In this document: one piece after another, positions 17,454 to 26,525 of the stretch
How positions within the stretch are numbered: the stretch's first letter is position 1
Layout: every line of letters starts with the position of its first letter
Source: JAXGQE01 sp040766585
GTDB lineage: Bacteria; Bacillota; SLNR01
NCBI GenBank assembly: GCA_040766585.1
Contig: JAXGQE010000007.1
Coordinates: forward strand, 62,001-126,000
DNA length: 64,000 bases
Direction: 5' to 3'
Translations under genes and position numbers: made by a program
Notes under the pieces: generated by a model
The model's input: only the letters and a program-made list of their open reading frames with translations
Databases searched by the model: none
Told to the model about the DNA's origin: nothing

Positions 17454-18659
17454 CTAAATGAAATTCCACAGAAAATAACTGTATGCAGTGGCGACGATGA
17501 GGAATATGCCCATAACCGGCAGTGTTCTCTTCACCAGGCTGAGAAATGAGACATCAAAAGCTTCCACAACAATAGCCAGACAAATATGGGCTGGAGATAT
17601 TTGCATGGAGATGTATGTGATGCTCATCAGGAGAACCATCAAGGCCACTCCCCCATTCGGCAGTGCCGCAAATGCCATCGGCATCCCCAATGCAATAATC
17701 GCCTGGGAACCGGCTACAATGGTTCCAAAGAAAAATATTAATGCAAAAATAACCACCGTAGGAATAGGTAAAGTAGCAAATACATCCGGCAAGCGACCGA
17801 CTACCCCCGTGAAAGCCAAATAGTCTTTAAACACCATTACCATGACTGCAGTACCGATCATCTTGACTTCGAATGCACTGACGAATATGGGTCCAAGTTC
17901 CTTCAGTGTGAAGCGATTGATAAAGCCTGCTAGTATTACTACAGGCAGAACAGCGTAGTAAACCGGTAGTTTGTAGACAAGGATCAATACGATTGTCAAA
18001 GCGATGGTCCAAAGACTCCAGCACAAATTACGGCAACATGGCAATTTGTGCTTTACAGCCGGCACCCCTGTATCTACAGGAATTTTGCGAACATACAGCC
18101 AGTATCCAATGAAAAATAGGACCAGCATGATTGGCAGCATAGCCAATACAAACGCAGCCATATCGACTCCGGAAAGCTGAAGCGCCAGAATGATGGATGC
18201 ATATGTCGGTAAGAAAGCTTCGGATATATGTCGAAAATAGCTGGCTACAAACGCCTTATCTTCTTGGTCAATATATTCAGCTCCTGCTTTGTCCACAATG
18301 GGCACAGCCATCAAAATGGCACTGGGTGACGGCAACAGCCCGATGATAAAAGGAGCAATCATGGCATTGATTCTCCGATTATTGAATAGCTCAGTCAAAG
18401 ATGCCTCGGCCAAAAGTAAATGTCCTCTTTTCTCCAACATCCTTTGTAAAAATGTTATGGAGTAAAACGATAATATCAGAACGATTGTGGGACGACTGAC
18501 CGATGAAGCCAGGGCCATTTGAATTGCCTGCAACGGCTGTATTTGATACAAAATGACTGTACCGACAGCCCCAGCTGCTATGGCCATATAGAGCGGTTTT
18601 TTAAACCGCAACACAATAATTATGAATGCAAAGATCATCACAAGCTTGAAAAAGTCCAT
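17454..18659 (-). CDS. DUF401 family predicted permease
   Basis: A 401-aa polytopic membrane protein with ten or more hydrophobic segments, matching the DUF401 family of predicted transporters related to the ArsB/NhaD-like ion transporter group. Characteristic stretches are GLLPSPSAILMAVPIVD and the late glycine-rich IALGMPMAFAALPNGG. The substrate is unknown. The ATG at 18659 is preceded by GGGGGAG; an ATG five codons earlier would overlap that site. Monocistronic by spacing. Confidence 0.8.
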   Translation of the reverse strand: MDFFKLVMIFAFIIIVLRFKKPLYMAIAAGAVGTVILYQIQPLQAIQMALASSVSRPTIVLILSFYSITFLQRMLEKRGHLLLAEASLTELFNNRRINAMIAPFIIGLLPSPSAILMAVPIVDKAGAEYIDQEDKAFVASYFRHISEAFLPTYASIILALQLSGVDMAAFVLAMLPIMLVLFFIGYWLYVRKIPVDTGVPAVKHKLPCCRNLCWSLWTIALTIVLILVYKLPVYYAVLPVVILAGFINRFTLKELGPIFVSAFEVKMIGTAVMVMVFKDYLAFTGVVGRLPDVFATLPIPTVVIFALIFFFGTIVAGSQAIIALGMPMAFAALPNGGVALMVLLMSITYISMQISPAHICLAIVVEAFDVSFLSLVKRTLPVMGIFLIVATAYSYFLWNFI

Positions 18660-18991
18660 GAAATACTCCCCCATTTATTCATATAGAAATCATGCATACT
18701 CACTCTTGATAGAGCACTAATTAACAAATCAGCTGACCATTGTTTATAAAACGCTTAGTAAGATTGAAGCAGACGATCTGTTCCAAACATACATTGATTT
18801 TATCCGATACTACTTCAAAAAGTAAATATATTAGCACTATAAAAAGCAACTCATAAATTTCTTAGTAATTCTTGTGATGAATAAATGAAATATTGATTGG
18901 ATTGAACGTACTAATTACAAAAGAAATCTCCGCTGCCCTGAGGCAAACGGAGAGATTCACTGAATGCCGTATTCTTAGAAAGAAAGTCGCT
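18660..18991. other. Intergenic region with a possible gene remnant
   Basis: About 330 bases. It contains the terminator at 18928-18958 and, on the plus strand at 18721-18825, a short open frame of protein-like composition ending ...FQTYIDFIRYYFKK with no start or ribosome binding site. That frame may be the decayed end of a lost gene. I see nothing else. Confidence 0.35.
18928..18958 (-). terminator. Terminator of the XRE gene
   Basis: On the minus strand CTCCG..TGCC pairs with GGCA..CGGAG around a CTCA loop, followed by ATTTCTTTT. Confidence 0.6.
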
Positions 18992-19432
18992 TTAACGGTC
19001 GTTTCCGTTTTTCTTACCCTCCGGAATCGCTTTGACAGAATCAACGGCATCAATTAATTTGCACATTCCATCCGGCCCAATGTCGTTTTTACACATTGTG
19101 CGAAACAGATTGGCCCAGTGAGTAACCGGATACTTGCTCATGTAAGCAAGTATGTCTTCGTTAAATACTTGCAGCAAGAAAGAAAAATCATTCAGCTCAA
19201 AATCATCTTGATCATCAGCCGAATCAGATTCTATTCCGTTTAAGAGATAATCCAAACTGGTATTCAACGTATCAGCCAGTATCATTATGTCATTCAAACT
19301 TAAAGAAGTTAAATCGCCTGCTTCCACCCTTTCCAAAATTCCAGCATCAATTTTCGTCAGGTAGGACAGCTTATCGATTTCGCATCCCTTTTTCATTCTC
19401 ATCTTCTTAAATCGGGTGCCTAAGGAATTCAT
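18992..19432 (-). CDS. XRE-family helix-turn-helix regulator
   Basis: A 146-aa protein with an N-terminal Cro/C1-type HTH (GTRFKKMRMKKGCEIDKLSYLTKI ... LERVEAGDLTSLSLNDIMILADTLN, about residues 5-60) and a C-terminal part with no recognised domain, rich in acidic residues around ADDQDDFELNDF. Targets unknown. GGGGAGTGTTTGG precedes the ATG. It follows the RCK/ktrA-like gene after 38 bases on the same strand, so it may be cotranscribed with it and so fall under the riboswitch. Confidence 0.8.
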   Translation of the reverse strand: MNSLGTRFKKMRMKKGCEIDKLSYLTKIDAGILERVEAGDLTSLSLNDIMILADTLNTSLDYLLNGIESDSADDQDDFELNDFSFLLQVFNEDILAYMSKYPVTHWANLFRTMCKNDIGPDGMCKLIDAVDSVKAIPEGKKNGNDR

Positions 19433-19470
19433 CCAAACACTCCCCTGCTAATTCCTATATCCAAATCGAG

Positions 19471-20118
19471 TCAGTTTACTTCCAATTTTGAAATATCGGA
19501 GTTTTTACCGATTACGACCATTACATCGCCCTGCCGGATCATTTCATCTGCAGAAGGTGACACAACAATATCACTACCTCTTTTTAAGGCTATGATGTTG
19601 ACACCATATTTAATACGAGCGTTTAGCTCAGCAAGGCTTCTCCCAGCAAAAAATTCAGGGGCAGTTAGTTCAACAACACTATATTCTGGAGTCAGTTCGA
19701 TAATGTCCACCAAATTAGTGGTCATTATGCTCTTGGCAAGACGAGCTCCCATATCACGTTCGGGATAAATCACTCTGTCCGCTCCTGATTTTGCCAGAAT
19801 TTTCCCGTGAGTATAGTTTTGTGCTTTTGCAATGACATTTTCAACCCCGAGCTCTTTTAAAGTTAAAGTAATGATAACACTTGCCTGGATGTCAGACCCA
19901 ATTGCAACGATTACATAATCGAAATTTCTCAACCCAAGTGATTTTAACGTTGCCTCATCTGTTGCATCCGCCTGTACTGCATAAGTGGCCGATTCAGCTA
20001 CCGAATTGACTTGTTTTTCGTCGGCATCAATGGCCAATACCTCACAACCGCTGTTGCTAAGGTTACGTACAACACTCGCTCCAAAACGGCCTAAACCGAT
20101 TACTGCTACCTGCTTCAC
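19471..20118 (-). CDS. ktrA: KtrA/TrkA-type potassium channel-gating RCK protein
   Basis: Cytoplasmic gating subunit of a Ktr/Trk potassium uptake system, 215 aa. It has one RCK_N domain with the nucleotide motif GLGRFGASVVRNL and the acidic strand VLAIDAD, then an RCK_C domain (about 135-215). The GTG at 20118 with GGGGTGA upstream gives a normal N-terminus. Its transcript starts with a c-di-AMP riboswitch and a terminator, matching the ktrA (yuaA) arrangement of Bacillus. No separate KtrB lies next to it; the nearest membrane partner is the trkH gene just upstream, which also has its own two-domain trkA. Confidence 0.9.
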   Translation of the reverse strand: MKQVAVIGLGRFGASVVRNLSNSGCEVLAIDADEKQVNSVAESATYAVQADATDEATLKSLGLRNFDYVIVAIGSDIQASVIITLTLKELGVENVIAKAQNYTHGKILAKSGADRVIYPERDMGARLAKSIMTTNLVDIIELTPEYSVVELTAPEFFAGRSLAELNARIKYGVNIIALKRGSDIVVSPSADEMIRQGDVMVVIGKNSDISKLEVN

Positions 20119-20160
20119 TTCCCGGTCACCCCTCATATTTTCATTCAATGTGCATCTGTC

Positions 20161-20190
20161 AAAGAGAAAACCCTGTGATGTCCACAGGGA
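20161..20190 (-). terminator. Riboswitch expression-platform terminator
   Basis: On the minus strand CCCTGTG, a GACAT loop and CACAGGG are followed by TTTTCTCTTT. It lies between the riboswitch core and the ktrA start, where ligand-induced termination would act. Confidence 0.8.
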
Positions 20191-20220
20191 GAATGAAACA
20201 CAATACATCATACATATTGT

Positions 20221-20345
20221 GCTTACCTGTCATCATCAACGCTTGCGAAGTTAGCTGACGGGTTCGGGCTGATCCAGTTTGCCCTACGCCATATGACGAT
20301 TCACCCCATTTATTGGGTCCTCCGCTCTAAAAGATTCAGCGCCTA
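20221..20345 (-). promoter_or_regulatory. c-di-AMP riboswitch (ydaO/yuaA class)
   Basis: The leader RNA contains the conserved blocks of the ydaO class in order: GCTGAATC near its 5' end, AGAGCGGAGGACCCAA, GGGGTGAATC, GTAGGGC, CCCGAACCCGTCAGCTAAC and TCGCAAGCG. This class senses c-di-AMP and usually shuts off potassium uptake and cell-wall genes. The gene below is a potassium RCK protein and a terminator lies in between, so high c-di-AMP should stop transcription. Confidence 0.93.
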
Positions 20346-20364
20346 CATTTTGTATCTGCTGACT

Positions 20365-20392
20365 ATTGTACCATTTTCGTGCTTAAATGCAA
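20365..20392 (-). promoter_or_regulatory. Promoter of the riboswitch-ktrA transcript
   Basis: Minus strand TTGCAT (20387-20392), 16-base spacer and TACAAT (20365-20370), about 20 bases before the riboswitch. It makes ktrA independent of the upstream trkH transcript. Confidence 0.65.
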
Positions 20393-20507
20393 CCTTACCA
20401 ATCATGAGTATATCTCATAGAATAAAGATATTTGATCGTGAAATCACCTTCTGTTATCTTATGTGTAGATAGCTCTCCAAAGCTCTTGGATAATCCCAAT
20501 ATCACAT

Positions 20508-21953
20508 CTATTTCCTCCAGAAAGCTGGCGTGAATAGAATTAATATGGTATAAATCTCCAATCTGCCCAAAAGCATGCTGAAAGTGAGTAAAATTTTTGC
20601 AAAATTCGTCAGACCTGCATAGTTTAGAGTCGGGCCAACTAAACCAAACCCCGGACCTACATTCCCTATTGTGGCGGCAACTGCCGAAGTGCTGCTAATG
20701 AGATCCAATCCTTGCGTTGTCAACAGTAAGCTCATGAAACAGAACAGAGCAATATACAGAAGCACGAATCCAACAATGTTTTGAACAACACTCTCCGGAA
20801 CAGCCTTCCCTCCAATTCGTATGGGTATAACAGCACGGGGATGAATCAGCCGACTGATCTCTCGATTGATGTATTTAAGCACCAAAAGAATACGGATTTG
20901 CTTAATCGCTCCCCCGGTGGATCCCGCCGAACCCCCGAAAAACATAAGTAGAAATAAAAGCGTTTTGCTCAAACTCGGCCAGATTTCATAATCCAGAGTA
21001 GTAAATCCTGTGGTTGTGATGATGGATGTAACCTGAAACAATGCTCCGCGAATTCCTTCTTCCATGAGTCCACCATAATACGGCAGTGTATCAACAATGA
21101 CAAATACCGATGCCAACGCAGTCACAGCAAAATAGAATTGAAATTCCGAATCACGAATGATACCCAAAATGTTACGGCTGAAAAATCCATAATAAAGTGC
21201 AAAATTAGCTCCTGCCAAAAACATAAACACAATAATAATCCATTCTACTGCCGGGTTCTGAAAACCACCCACAGAAGCGTTCAATGTAGAAAAACCACCC
21301 GTTCCCATGGTGGCAAAAGTATGGGTAAACGCGTCAAAAATCGACAAACCGGAGATACTCAGCAAAAAACACTCAGCTAAACTGATACCTAGATAAATAA
21401 TATACAAAAGCTTGGCGGTCTGGCCTACTTTTGGGACCAATTTACTGGGTGTAGGTCCAGGGCTTTCCGCTTTGAAAACCTGCACAGTGCCCATCCCCAA
21501 AGCAGGTAGCAGCGCCAAGGTAAAAACCAATATCCCCATTCCGCCCAGCCAGTGCGTGAACGATCGCCAAAACAATAAACTTCTCGGCAAGCTTTCAATA
21601 TCTCTCAAGATGGTTGCTCCAGTGGTAGTGAATCCCGACGCAGTTTCAAACACAGCATCGATAAAGGATGGTATGGATCCATTCAGCACGAACGGAAGTG
21701 CCCCAAAAAGAGAAAACAAAACCCACCCAAAGCCAACGATCAGAAAGCCTTCTCGATAACGGATTTTCGCTTCCCGATTGGGCTTGATGATGGCAACTAT
21801 GATTGCACCAACTGCAGCAATAATCAGAATGCTGATTAAAAGTCCATAGGTGTTCTCTCCATAATACATGGCCAGTCCTAAGGATGGAAGCATTGTAAAA
21901 GCTTCAACGAGTAGCAAAAGGCCGAGTGTTCGTAAGACAATCCCTAACTCCAT
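20508..21953 (-). CDS. trkH: TrkH-family potassium transporter membrane subunit
   Basis: A 481-aa polytopic membrane protein forming the K+ path of a Trk system. The four pore-loop regions can be read: GFTTTGAT, MGTGGFST, TTTGFTTLD and IGNVGPGFG, each with the selectivity glycine, separated by M1-P-M2 units. The ATG at 21953 is preceded by AAGGAAGGAAG; the ORF extends upstream into trkA but that part is an overlap artefact. It lies 22 bases after trkA and both are probably cotranscribed. Confidence 0.93.
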   Translation of the reverse strand: MELGIVLRTLGLLLLVEAFTMLPSLGLAMYYGENTYGLLISILIIAAVGAIIVAIIKPNREAKIRYREGFLIVGFGWVLFSLFGALPFVLNGSIPSFIDAVFETASGFTTTGATILRDIESLPRSLLFWRSFTHWLGGMGILVFTLALLPALGMGTVQVFKAESPGPTPSKLVPKVGQTAKLLYIIYLGISLAECFLLSISGLSIFDAFTHTFATMGTGGFSTLNASVGGFQNPAVEWIIIVFMFLAGANFALYYGFFSRNILGIIRDSEFQFYFAVTALASVFVIVDTLPYYGGLMEEGIRGALFQVTSIITTTGFTTLDYEIWPSLSKTLLFLLMFFGGSAGSTGGAIKQIRILLVLKYINREISRLIHPRAVIPIRIGGKAVPESVVQNIVGFVLLYIALFCFMSLLLTTQGLDLISSTSAVAATIGNVGPGFGLVGPTLNYAGLTNFAKILLTFSMLLGRLEIYTILILFTPAFWRK

Positions 21954-21975
21954 CTGCTTCCTTCCTTTCGCGTCT

Positions 21976-23310
21976 CTAATCAATAAAGATACTGTTTACC
22001 TTCTCAACTTCCGAAGAATTACAGAAAACGATCACACGATCATTTTCCCGGATAATGTCATTCCCGCCAGGTATAATAACTTTCCCATCAGATACGATAG
22101 TCGTTATTATGGCTTCTTTGGGCATATTCAACTCTCGCAAAGGGATATTGATGGCCTTCGATGAAGAATGAATGAAAAACTCCATAACTTGAGCTTGCCC
22201 ACCGGAGAGGAAAAACAGTGAAAGAATTTGCCGTCCCCTCACAAATCGTAGAATTTCTGCAGCCGTAATGACGCTAGGTGTTACAAGAGCGTCCAGTCCG
22301 ATTTGCTCTACAAGGGGAATATAGCTGATGCGATTGACTTTGGAGACCACTTTCTTTGCCCCCAGCTTTTTCCCAAGCAGGCCGAGGAGAATATTCACCT
22401 CATCAATTCCTGTGACTGCAACGAAGACATCCATAGCAGATATGTTCTCAGCTTTCAGCAGTTCCACATCCGTTCCGTCACCCTCAATGATGAGAGTTTG
22501 GGCTAATTCTTCAGAAAGGATACGTGCTTTCTCCTCGTTAACCTCTATGATCTTCACATTGATCCCCATTTGATGCAGATTATGAGCTAGATAACTGGCA
22601 ATCCGACTCCCTCCAACGATCATAACATTTCTCGCACGACGGGGTTTTTTCCCAATATACTTGCTGAATGCAAGGATATCTTGTTTCTTTCCAACTAGAT
22701 AAAAGTCATCTCCTTTTTTGAGCATATCCTCACCCTTGGGGATAATAACTTCTCCATTCCGAAGTATGGCTGCAATTAAGACATCTCTGAATCGCTTAAT
22801 ATCCCGCAGCGGAATATTGATCAATGGATTGGTCTCTTCCACCGGCAGCTCCACCATTTGCACTTTACCCTGAGCCAGATCCTCACTTTGTCCTGCAGGA
22901 GAAAATGTCAGAAGCCGGGTAATCTCACTGGCAGTAAGAAGATCCGGATTAATCATCAGGTCAATAGACATCTGTTCCTTTGTTACAGCCAAGTCTCGCG
23001 CATATTCCAGCTTTCTAACACGGGCGATAGTACGTCCGCATCCAAGATTCTTAGCTGACATGCAAGCCAGCATATTTCCTTCGTCACTATCTGTGACAGC
23101 AATCAGAATATCCTCTCCCGTCAAACCGATTTCTTTCAGTGGTGTTCCGGTGAGGCCGTTTGCCAGAATAGTCATCACATCAAGATGATCGTGAACGCGA
23201 AGCAATGCATCTTCATTGTTATCAATGACGACAATATCATGGGACTCTCCCGATAATGATTCGGCAATCTGATAACCAACTTTTCCGGCTCCAACAATAA
23301 CAATCTTCAT
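21976..23310 (-). CDS. trkA: Trk system potassium uptake protein TrkA
   Basis: Peripheral regulatory subunit of the Trk K+ transporter, 444 aa, built as two RCK_N-RCK_C modules. The first NAD-binding motif is IVGAGKVGYQIAESL (residues 4-18) and the second is IVGGSRIASYLAHNL (about 232-246). TGGAGGAAACTCATC precedes the ATG. It sits between a hypothetical gene and trkH on the same strand. It is about twice the size of the riboswitch-controlled RCK protein downstream, so the locus has two types of gating subunit for one visible TrkH. Confidence 0.95.
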   Translation of the reverse strand: MKIVIVGAGKVGYQIAESLSGESHDIVVIDNNEDALLRVHDHLDVMTILANGLTGTPLKEIGLTGEDILIAVTDSDEGNMLACMSAKNLGCGRTIARVRKLEYARDLAVTKEQMSIDLMINPDLLTASEITRLLTFSPAGQSEDLAQGKVQMVELPVEETNPLINIPLRDIKRFRDVLIAAILRNGEVIIPKGEDMLKKGDDFYLVGKKQDILAFSKYIGKKPRRARNVMIVGGSRIASYLAHNLHQMGINVKIIEVNEEKARILSEELAQTLIIEGDGTDVELLKAENISAMDVFVAVTGIDEVNILLGLLGKKLGAKKVVSKVNRISYIPLVEQIGLDALVTPSVITAAEILRFVRGRQILSLFFLSGGQAQVMEFFIHSSSKAINIPLRELNMPKEAIITTIVSDGKVIIPGGNDIIRENDRVIVFCNSSEVEKVNSIFID

Positions 23311-23331
23311 GATGAGTTTCCTCCATCATCA

Positions 23332-23784
23332 TTAGTTTCCGTTGCTTTTCAACTGGTGTCCACGCTCCCACATAGCCTGGACCGAATTCATAGCTTGTTT
23401 GCATAAGTCGCCTTGGGTTGATACAATCCCCAAAAGAGGTGATTTCAAGTTGTTCGATGCAATGTAAGAGATCAAAAAGAAAACATTCTTTTTCACGATC
23501 ATATCATGGACAGCACGGTTCGTAACTCGAATTTGAGCTCCAGCCCGCCCAGCATGGGATCGAAAAAGAGTACCGTGTGCGGTGAGGGAAGGAATCATGA
23601 TGCAGATATGACTCATGTCGGTATCCTCGCCCAGTGTATTCACAAGAGGATTCAAGAGATGACCAATATTGTTTCCTGTAAAAAACACATTATCTATTGA
23701 ATCCATGAAACAATATGTATGAATGTATTCGAGAAGTTCTTCATAGGATGTGATCAGTGCGGTACCATTGATCTGTCTATCCAT
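23332..23784 (-). CDS. Conserved-looking protein of unknown function
   Basis: A 150-aa protein with no family I recognise. It has mixed alpha/beta composition, no signal peptide and no membrane helix. Notable blocks are FTGNNIGHLLNPLVN, HICIMIPSLTAHGTLFRSHAGRAGAQIR and VFFLISYIASNNL. The alternation resembles a small sensor or phospholipase-D-like half domain, but no catalytic HKD motif is present. GGAGGGAT precedes the ATG. It lies 21 bases upstream of trkA on the same strand, so it probably belongs with potassium uptake. Confidence 0.6.
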   Translation of the reverse strand: MDRQINGTALITSYEELLEYIHTYCFMDSIDNVFFTGNNIGHLLNPLVNTLGEDTDMSHICIMIPSLTAHGTLFRSHAGRAGAQIRVTNRAVHDMIVKKNVFFLISYIASNNLKSPLLGIVSTQGDLCKQAMNSVQAMWERGHQLKSNGN

Positions 23785-23978
23785 ATCCCTCCATCCCCCA
23801 TTCTTTCAATCTTGCTTCAGCGTATCACATCATCTGTATCGTTTCAATACATACACCATACTTTGGAATTTCGAAAAGAAAGATTCGGATAATCGAGATG
23901 GACCGATGCGACTGCTGAATAATTCTATATTTGACAGAAACAGTAGTACCCCTCCATTTTTCTGCTCATATTTATCAT

Positions 23979-24014
23979 GAAAAAAGCAGACAGAATAGTA
24001 TCTGCCTGCTTTTA
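23979..24014 (-). terminator. Terminator of the pst-phoU operon
   Basis: Minus strand AAAAGCAGGCAGA pairs with TCTGTCTGCTTTTTT around a 6-nt loop. It lies just after the phoU stop. Confidence 0.75.
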
Positions 24015-24025
24015 ACGGATCCAAT

Positions 24026-24682
24026 CTATTCATTCAGTTCTTTTCTTTCCCCTGTAACCATATAGATAACCCATTCACCCAGATTGGTGGCATGATCCGC
24101 TACTCGCTCCAGATATTGAGCTACAAATAACAAATAAGTTGCCTGAGTGATCGTGCGAGGGTCTTCCATCATGATGAGCAAAAGCTCTCTGAAGATCTGC
24201 GAATACAGATTGTCAACTTCATCATCCCGGGTACATACCTCTTCGGCTAACTTATCATTTCGATCCACAAAAGCGGTGAGTATGTCGTGGATCATGGATT
24301 CAGCAATCACAGCCATTCTGGGAATATCAATCAATGGCTTGATGAGTGGTTGTCCTTCCAGCCGAATCGTTACTTTGGCAATATCCGACGCATGATCAGC
24401 GATCCGCTCTAAATCTGTAATAATTTTCAATGCTGTGCTAATGGCACGTAAATCACTGGCCATGGGCTGCTGCAGAGCCAAAAGCCGAAAACATCTTCGC
24501 TCTATGTCATGTTCCATCTCATCAATAATATCGTCGTCGGCAACAATTTTTTTTGCCAGCTCTATGTCCTTCTTTGCCAACGATTCTACGGATTTAATGA
24601 TTGTGTTTTCCACTAAATGGGCCATACCTAACAAATCATTCCGCAGTGACTCCACTTCTTCCTGATACGATTTTCGTGTCAT
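24026..24682 (-). CDS. phoU: Phosphate signalling regulator PhoU
   Basis: A 218-aa, all-helical protein with two PhoU repeats, each carrying the metal-binding pattern seen as DDDIIDEMEHDIERRC and TRDDEVDNLYSQIFRE. It links Pst transporter activity to the phosphate two-component system and damps uptake. GGAGGGAGACCA precedes the ATG. It is the last gene of pstS-pstC-pstA-pstB-phoU. Confidence 0.95.
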   Translation of the reverse strand: MTRKSYQEEVESLRNDLLGMAHLVENTIIKSVESLAKKDIELAKKIVADDDIIDEMEHDIERRCFRLLALQQPMASDLRAISTALKIITDLERIADHASDIAKVTIRLEGQPLIKPLIDIPRMAVIAESMIHDILTAFVDRNDKLAEEVCTRDDEVDNLYSQIFRELLLIMMEDPRTITQATYLLFVAQYLERVADHATNLGEWVIYMVTGERKELNE

Positions 24683-24825
24683 TGGTCTCCCTCCATTTGC
24701 TACAGCGCGAATAGTAACCCATATCTGACAGATAACGAAAACTATTTGGATTTATAATCAATATATTGGCATAAAAGATGAAAACTCCTTCTAACGAGCC
24801 GAGGTTATCTTATCTTGAATGGATT

Positions 24826-25584
24826 CTAGCCAAATCGACCGGTAATATAGTCATCTGTCTTGCGGTCCTTCGGATGTGTAAACAGACCTTCTGTTTCCCC
24901 GATTTCAATGATCTCCCCGTACAGGAAAAATGCTGTTGTATCCGATATTCTCGCAGCCTGCTGCATGTTGTGGGTCACGATTACAATTGTGAAATGTTCT
25001 TTCAGATCCACCAACAGATCTTCAATGCGCTGTGTTGCAATGGGATCCAGTGCCGATGTGGGTTCATCCATCAGCAATACGTCCGGTTCAACTGCCAAAA
25101 CCCGGGCTATGCATAGTCTCTGTTGCTGTCCTCCCGAAAGTCGCATGGCCGATCGATGAAGATCGTCCTTCACCTCATCCCACAACGCCGCTTCTGATAA
25201 ACTTTTCTCCACGATAGCATCTAATTTTCTTTTATCCCGAAGCCCATGGATTCGCGGTCCATACGCCACATTTTCATAGATGGATCTGGGAAACGGATTG
25301 GGTTTTTGAAAGACCATTCCAACTTTCTTTCTCAGAGCCACAACATCGTATCCCCGCTCATAGATGTTGGCTCCATCCAAGTAAACTTCCCCCTCAATAC
25401 GGGCAGAGTCAATCAAATCATTCAGTCTGTTCAGTGTGCGCAGGAAAGTCGATTTACCGCATCCGGATGGGCCGATCAATGCGGTGATCTCTCTTTCATT
25501 CACGTCTAAGGCGACGTTTTTCAGTGCTTGTTTTTGTCCGTAAAACAGATTCAGATTCTTGGCATACATTTTTACATTGTCCAT
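24826..25584 (-). CDS. pstB: Phosphate ABC transporter ATP-binding protein PstB
   Basis: ATPase of the high-affinity phosphate importer, 252 aa. Walker A GPSGCGKST (about 37-45), Q-loop, the signature LSGGQQQRLCIARVL, Walker B VLLMDEPTSALDP and the switch histidine in IVTHNMQQA are all intact. The ATG at 25584 is used; GGAGGCACGGGTG lies before it. It lies 14 bases after pstA. Confidence 0.97.
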   Translation of the reverse strand: MDNVKMYAKNLNLFYGQKQALKNVALDVNEREITALIGPSGCGKSTFLRTLNRLNDLIDSARIEGEVYLDGANIYERGYDVVALRKKVGMVFQKPNPFPRSIYENVAYGPRIHGLRDKRKLDAIVEKSLSEAALWDEVKDDLHRSAMRLSGGQQQRLCIARVLAVEPDVLLMDEPTSALDPIATQRIEDLLVDLKEHFTIVIVTHNMQQAARISDTTAFFLYGEIIEIGETEGLFTHPKDRKTDDYITGRFG

Positions 25585-25598
25585 CACCCGTGCCTCCT

Positions 25599-26525
25599 TT
25601 ACCGGTACTGTCTCTTTCTATAGCTGGATCGGACATACATGGCTGCAACATTCATACCCAATACAATGATCATCAACACAAGGGCTGTTCCATAGGCAAT
25701 CGGACGCACCTGAGCTGGAGAATGATGCTGCGTCGCCATAATGAACAAATGATACGGCAGTGCCATAAATCGGGAAAATATGCTATCCGGAAGACGTGGC
25801 AGGAAAAAAGCCGCTCCGGTAAATAGGATGGGCGCTGTTTCTCCGGCGGCGCGGGACAACCCTAGGATCAAACCGGTCATCATGCCCGGTACAGCCACCG
25901 GAATAACACTGGTACGGATCGCCTGCCATTTGGTCGCACCCAACGCCAGGGCTCCTTCCCGATAAGAATCCGGAACAGCTTTCAGCGCTTCCTCCGCAGC
26001 GGTAATTGTTACAGGCAGTGTCAAAAGTCCCAGTGTAAGTCCAGCTGACAATATAGAAGCCCTCAAGGACAGTGCCTGGACAAACAAGGCCACTCCAAAA
26101 AGTCCATAGACAATAGACGGAACACCGGCTAAATTGCGGATGGACAATCGCACGATCCTTGTAAATAGAGTCTGAGAAGAATATTCATTCAGGTAGATGG
26201 CTGTCCCAATTCCCAAAGGATATGAGGTAACTGCTGTGATTCCAGTGACGAACACGGTCCCCAGCAAAGCTGGAAGTATGCCTCCTTCAGTCATCCCAGC
26301 TGAAGGTGATTGGCTTAAAAACTCCCAGGATATGACGCTGATTCCTTTGCTGACAATATCGTACAAGATATAGAATACTCCCATTATGACCACAATCATG
26401 GCGCTGCGTAGAAGCATAAACACCCATTTTTGATTCTGTTGGTTCTTGACTCCAGCAGAATTATTCTCGGGGATAGAGTCCATTTTGATATTACTGTGCT
26501 CAGTGGTGAGAATATCCCGATTCAT
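25599..26525 (-). CDS. pstA: Phosphate ABC transporter permease PstA
   Basis: Integral membrane permease of 308 aa with six or so helices and the cytoplasmic EAA loop (EALKAVPDSYREGALALGATKWQAI) that contacts PstB. GGAGGTGG precedes the ATG at 26525, which overlaps the end of pstC by 26 bases; the ORF could extend to 26561 but without a site. It carries an N-terminal polar extension of about 35 residues before the first helix. Confidence 0.95.
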   Translation of the reverse strand: MNRDILTTEHSNIKMDSIPENNSAGVKNQQNQKWVFMLLRSAMIVVIMGVFYILYDIVSKGISVISWEFLSQSPSAGMTEGGILPALLGTVFVTGITAVTSYPLGIGTAIYLNEYSSQTLFTRIVRLSIRNLAGVPSIVYGLFGVALFVQALSLRASILSAGLTLGLLTLPVTITAAEEALKAVPDSYREGALALGATKWQAIRTSVIPVAVPGMMTGLILGLSRAAGETAPILFTGAAFFLPRLPDSIFSRFMALPYHLFIMATQHHSPAQVRPIAYGTALVLMIIVLGMNVAAMYVRSSYRKRQYR

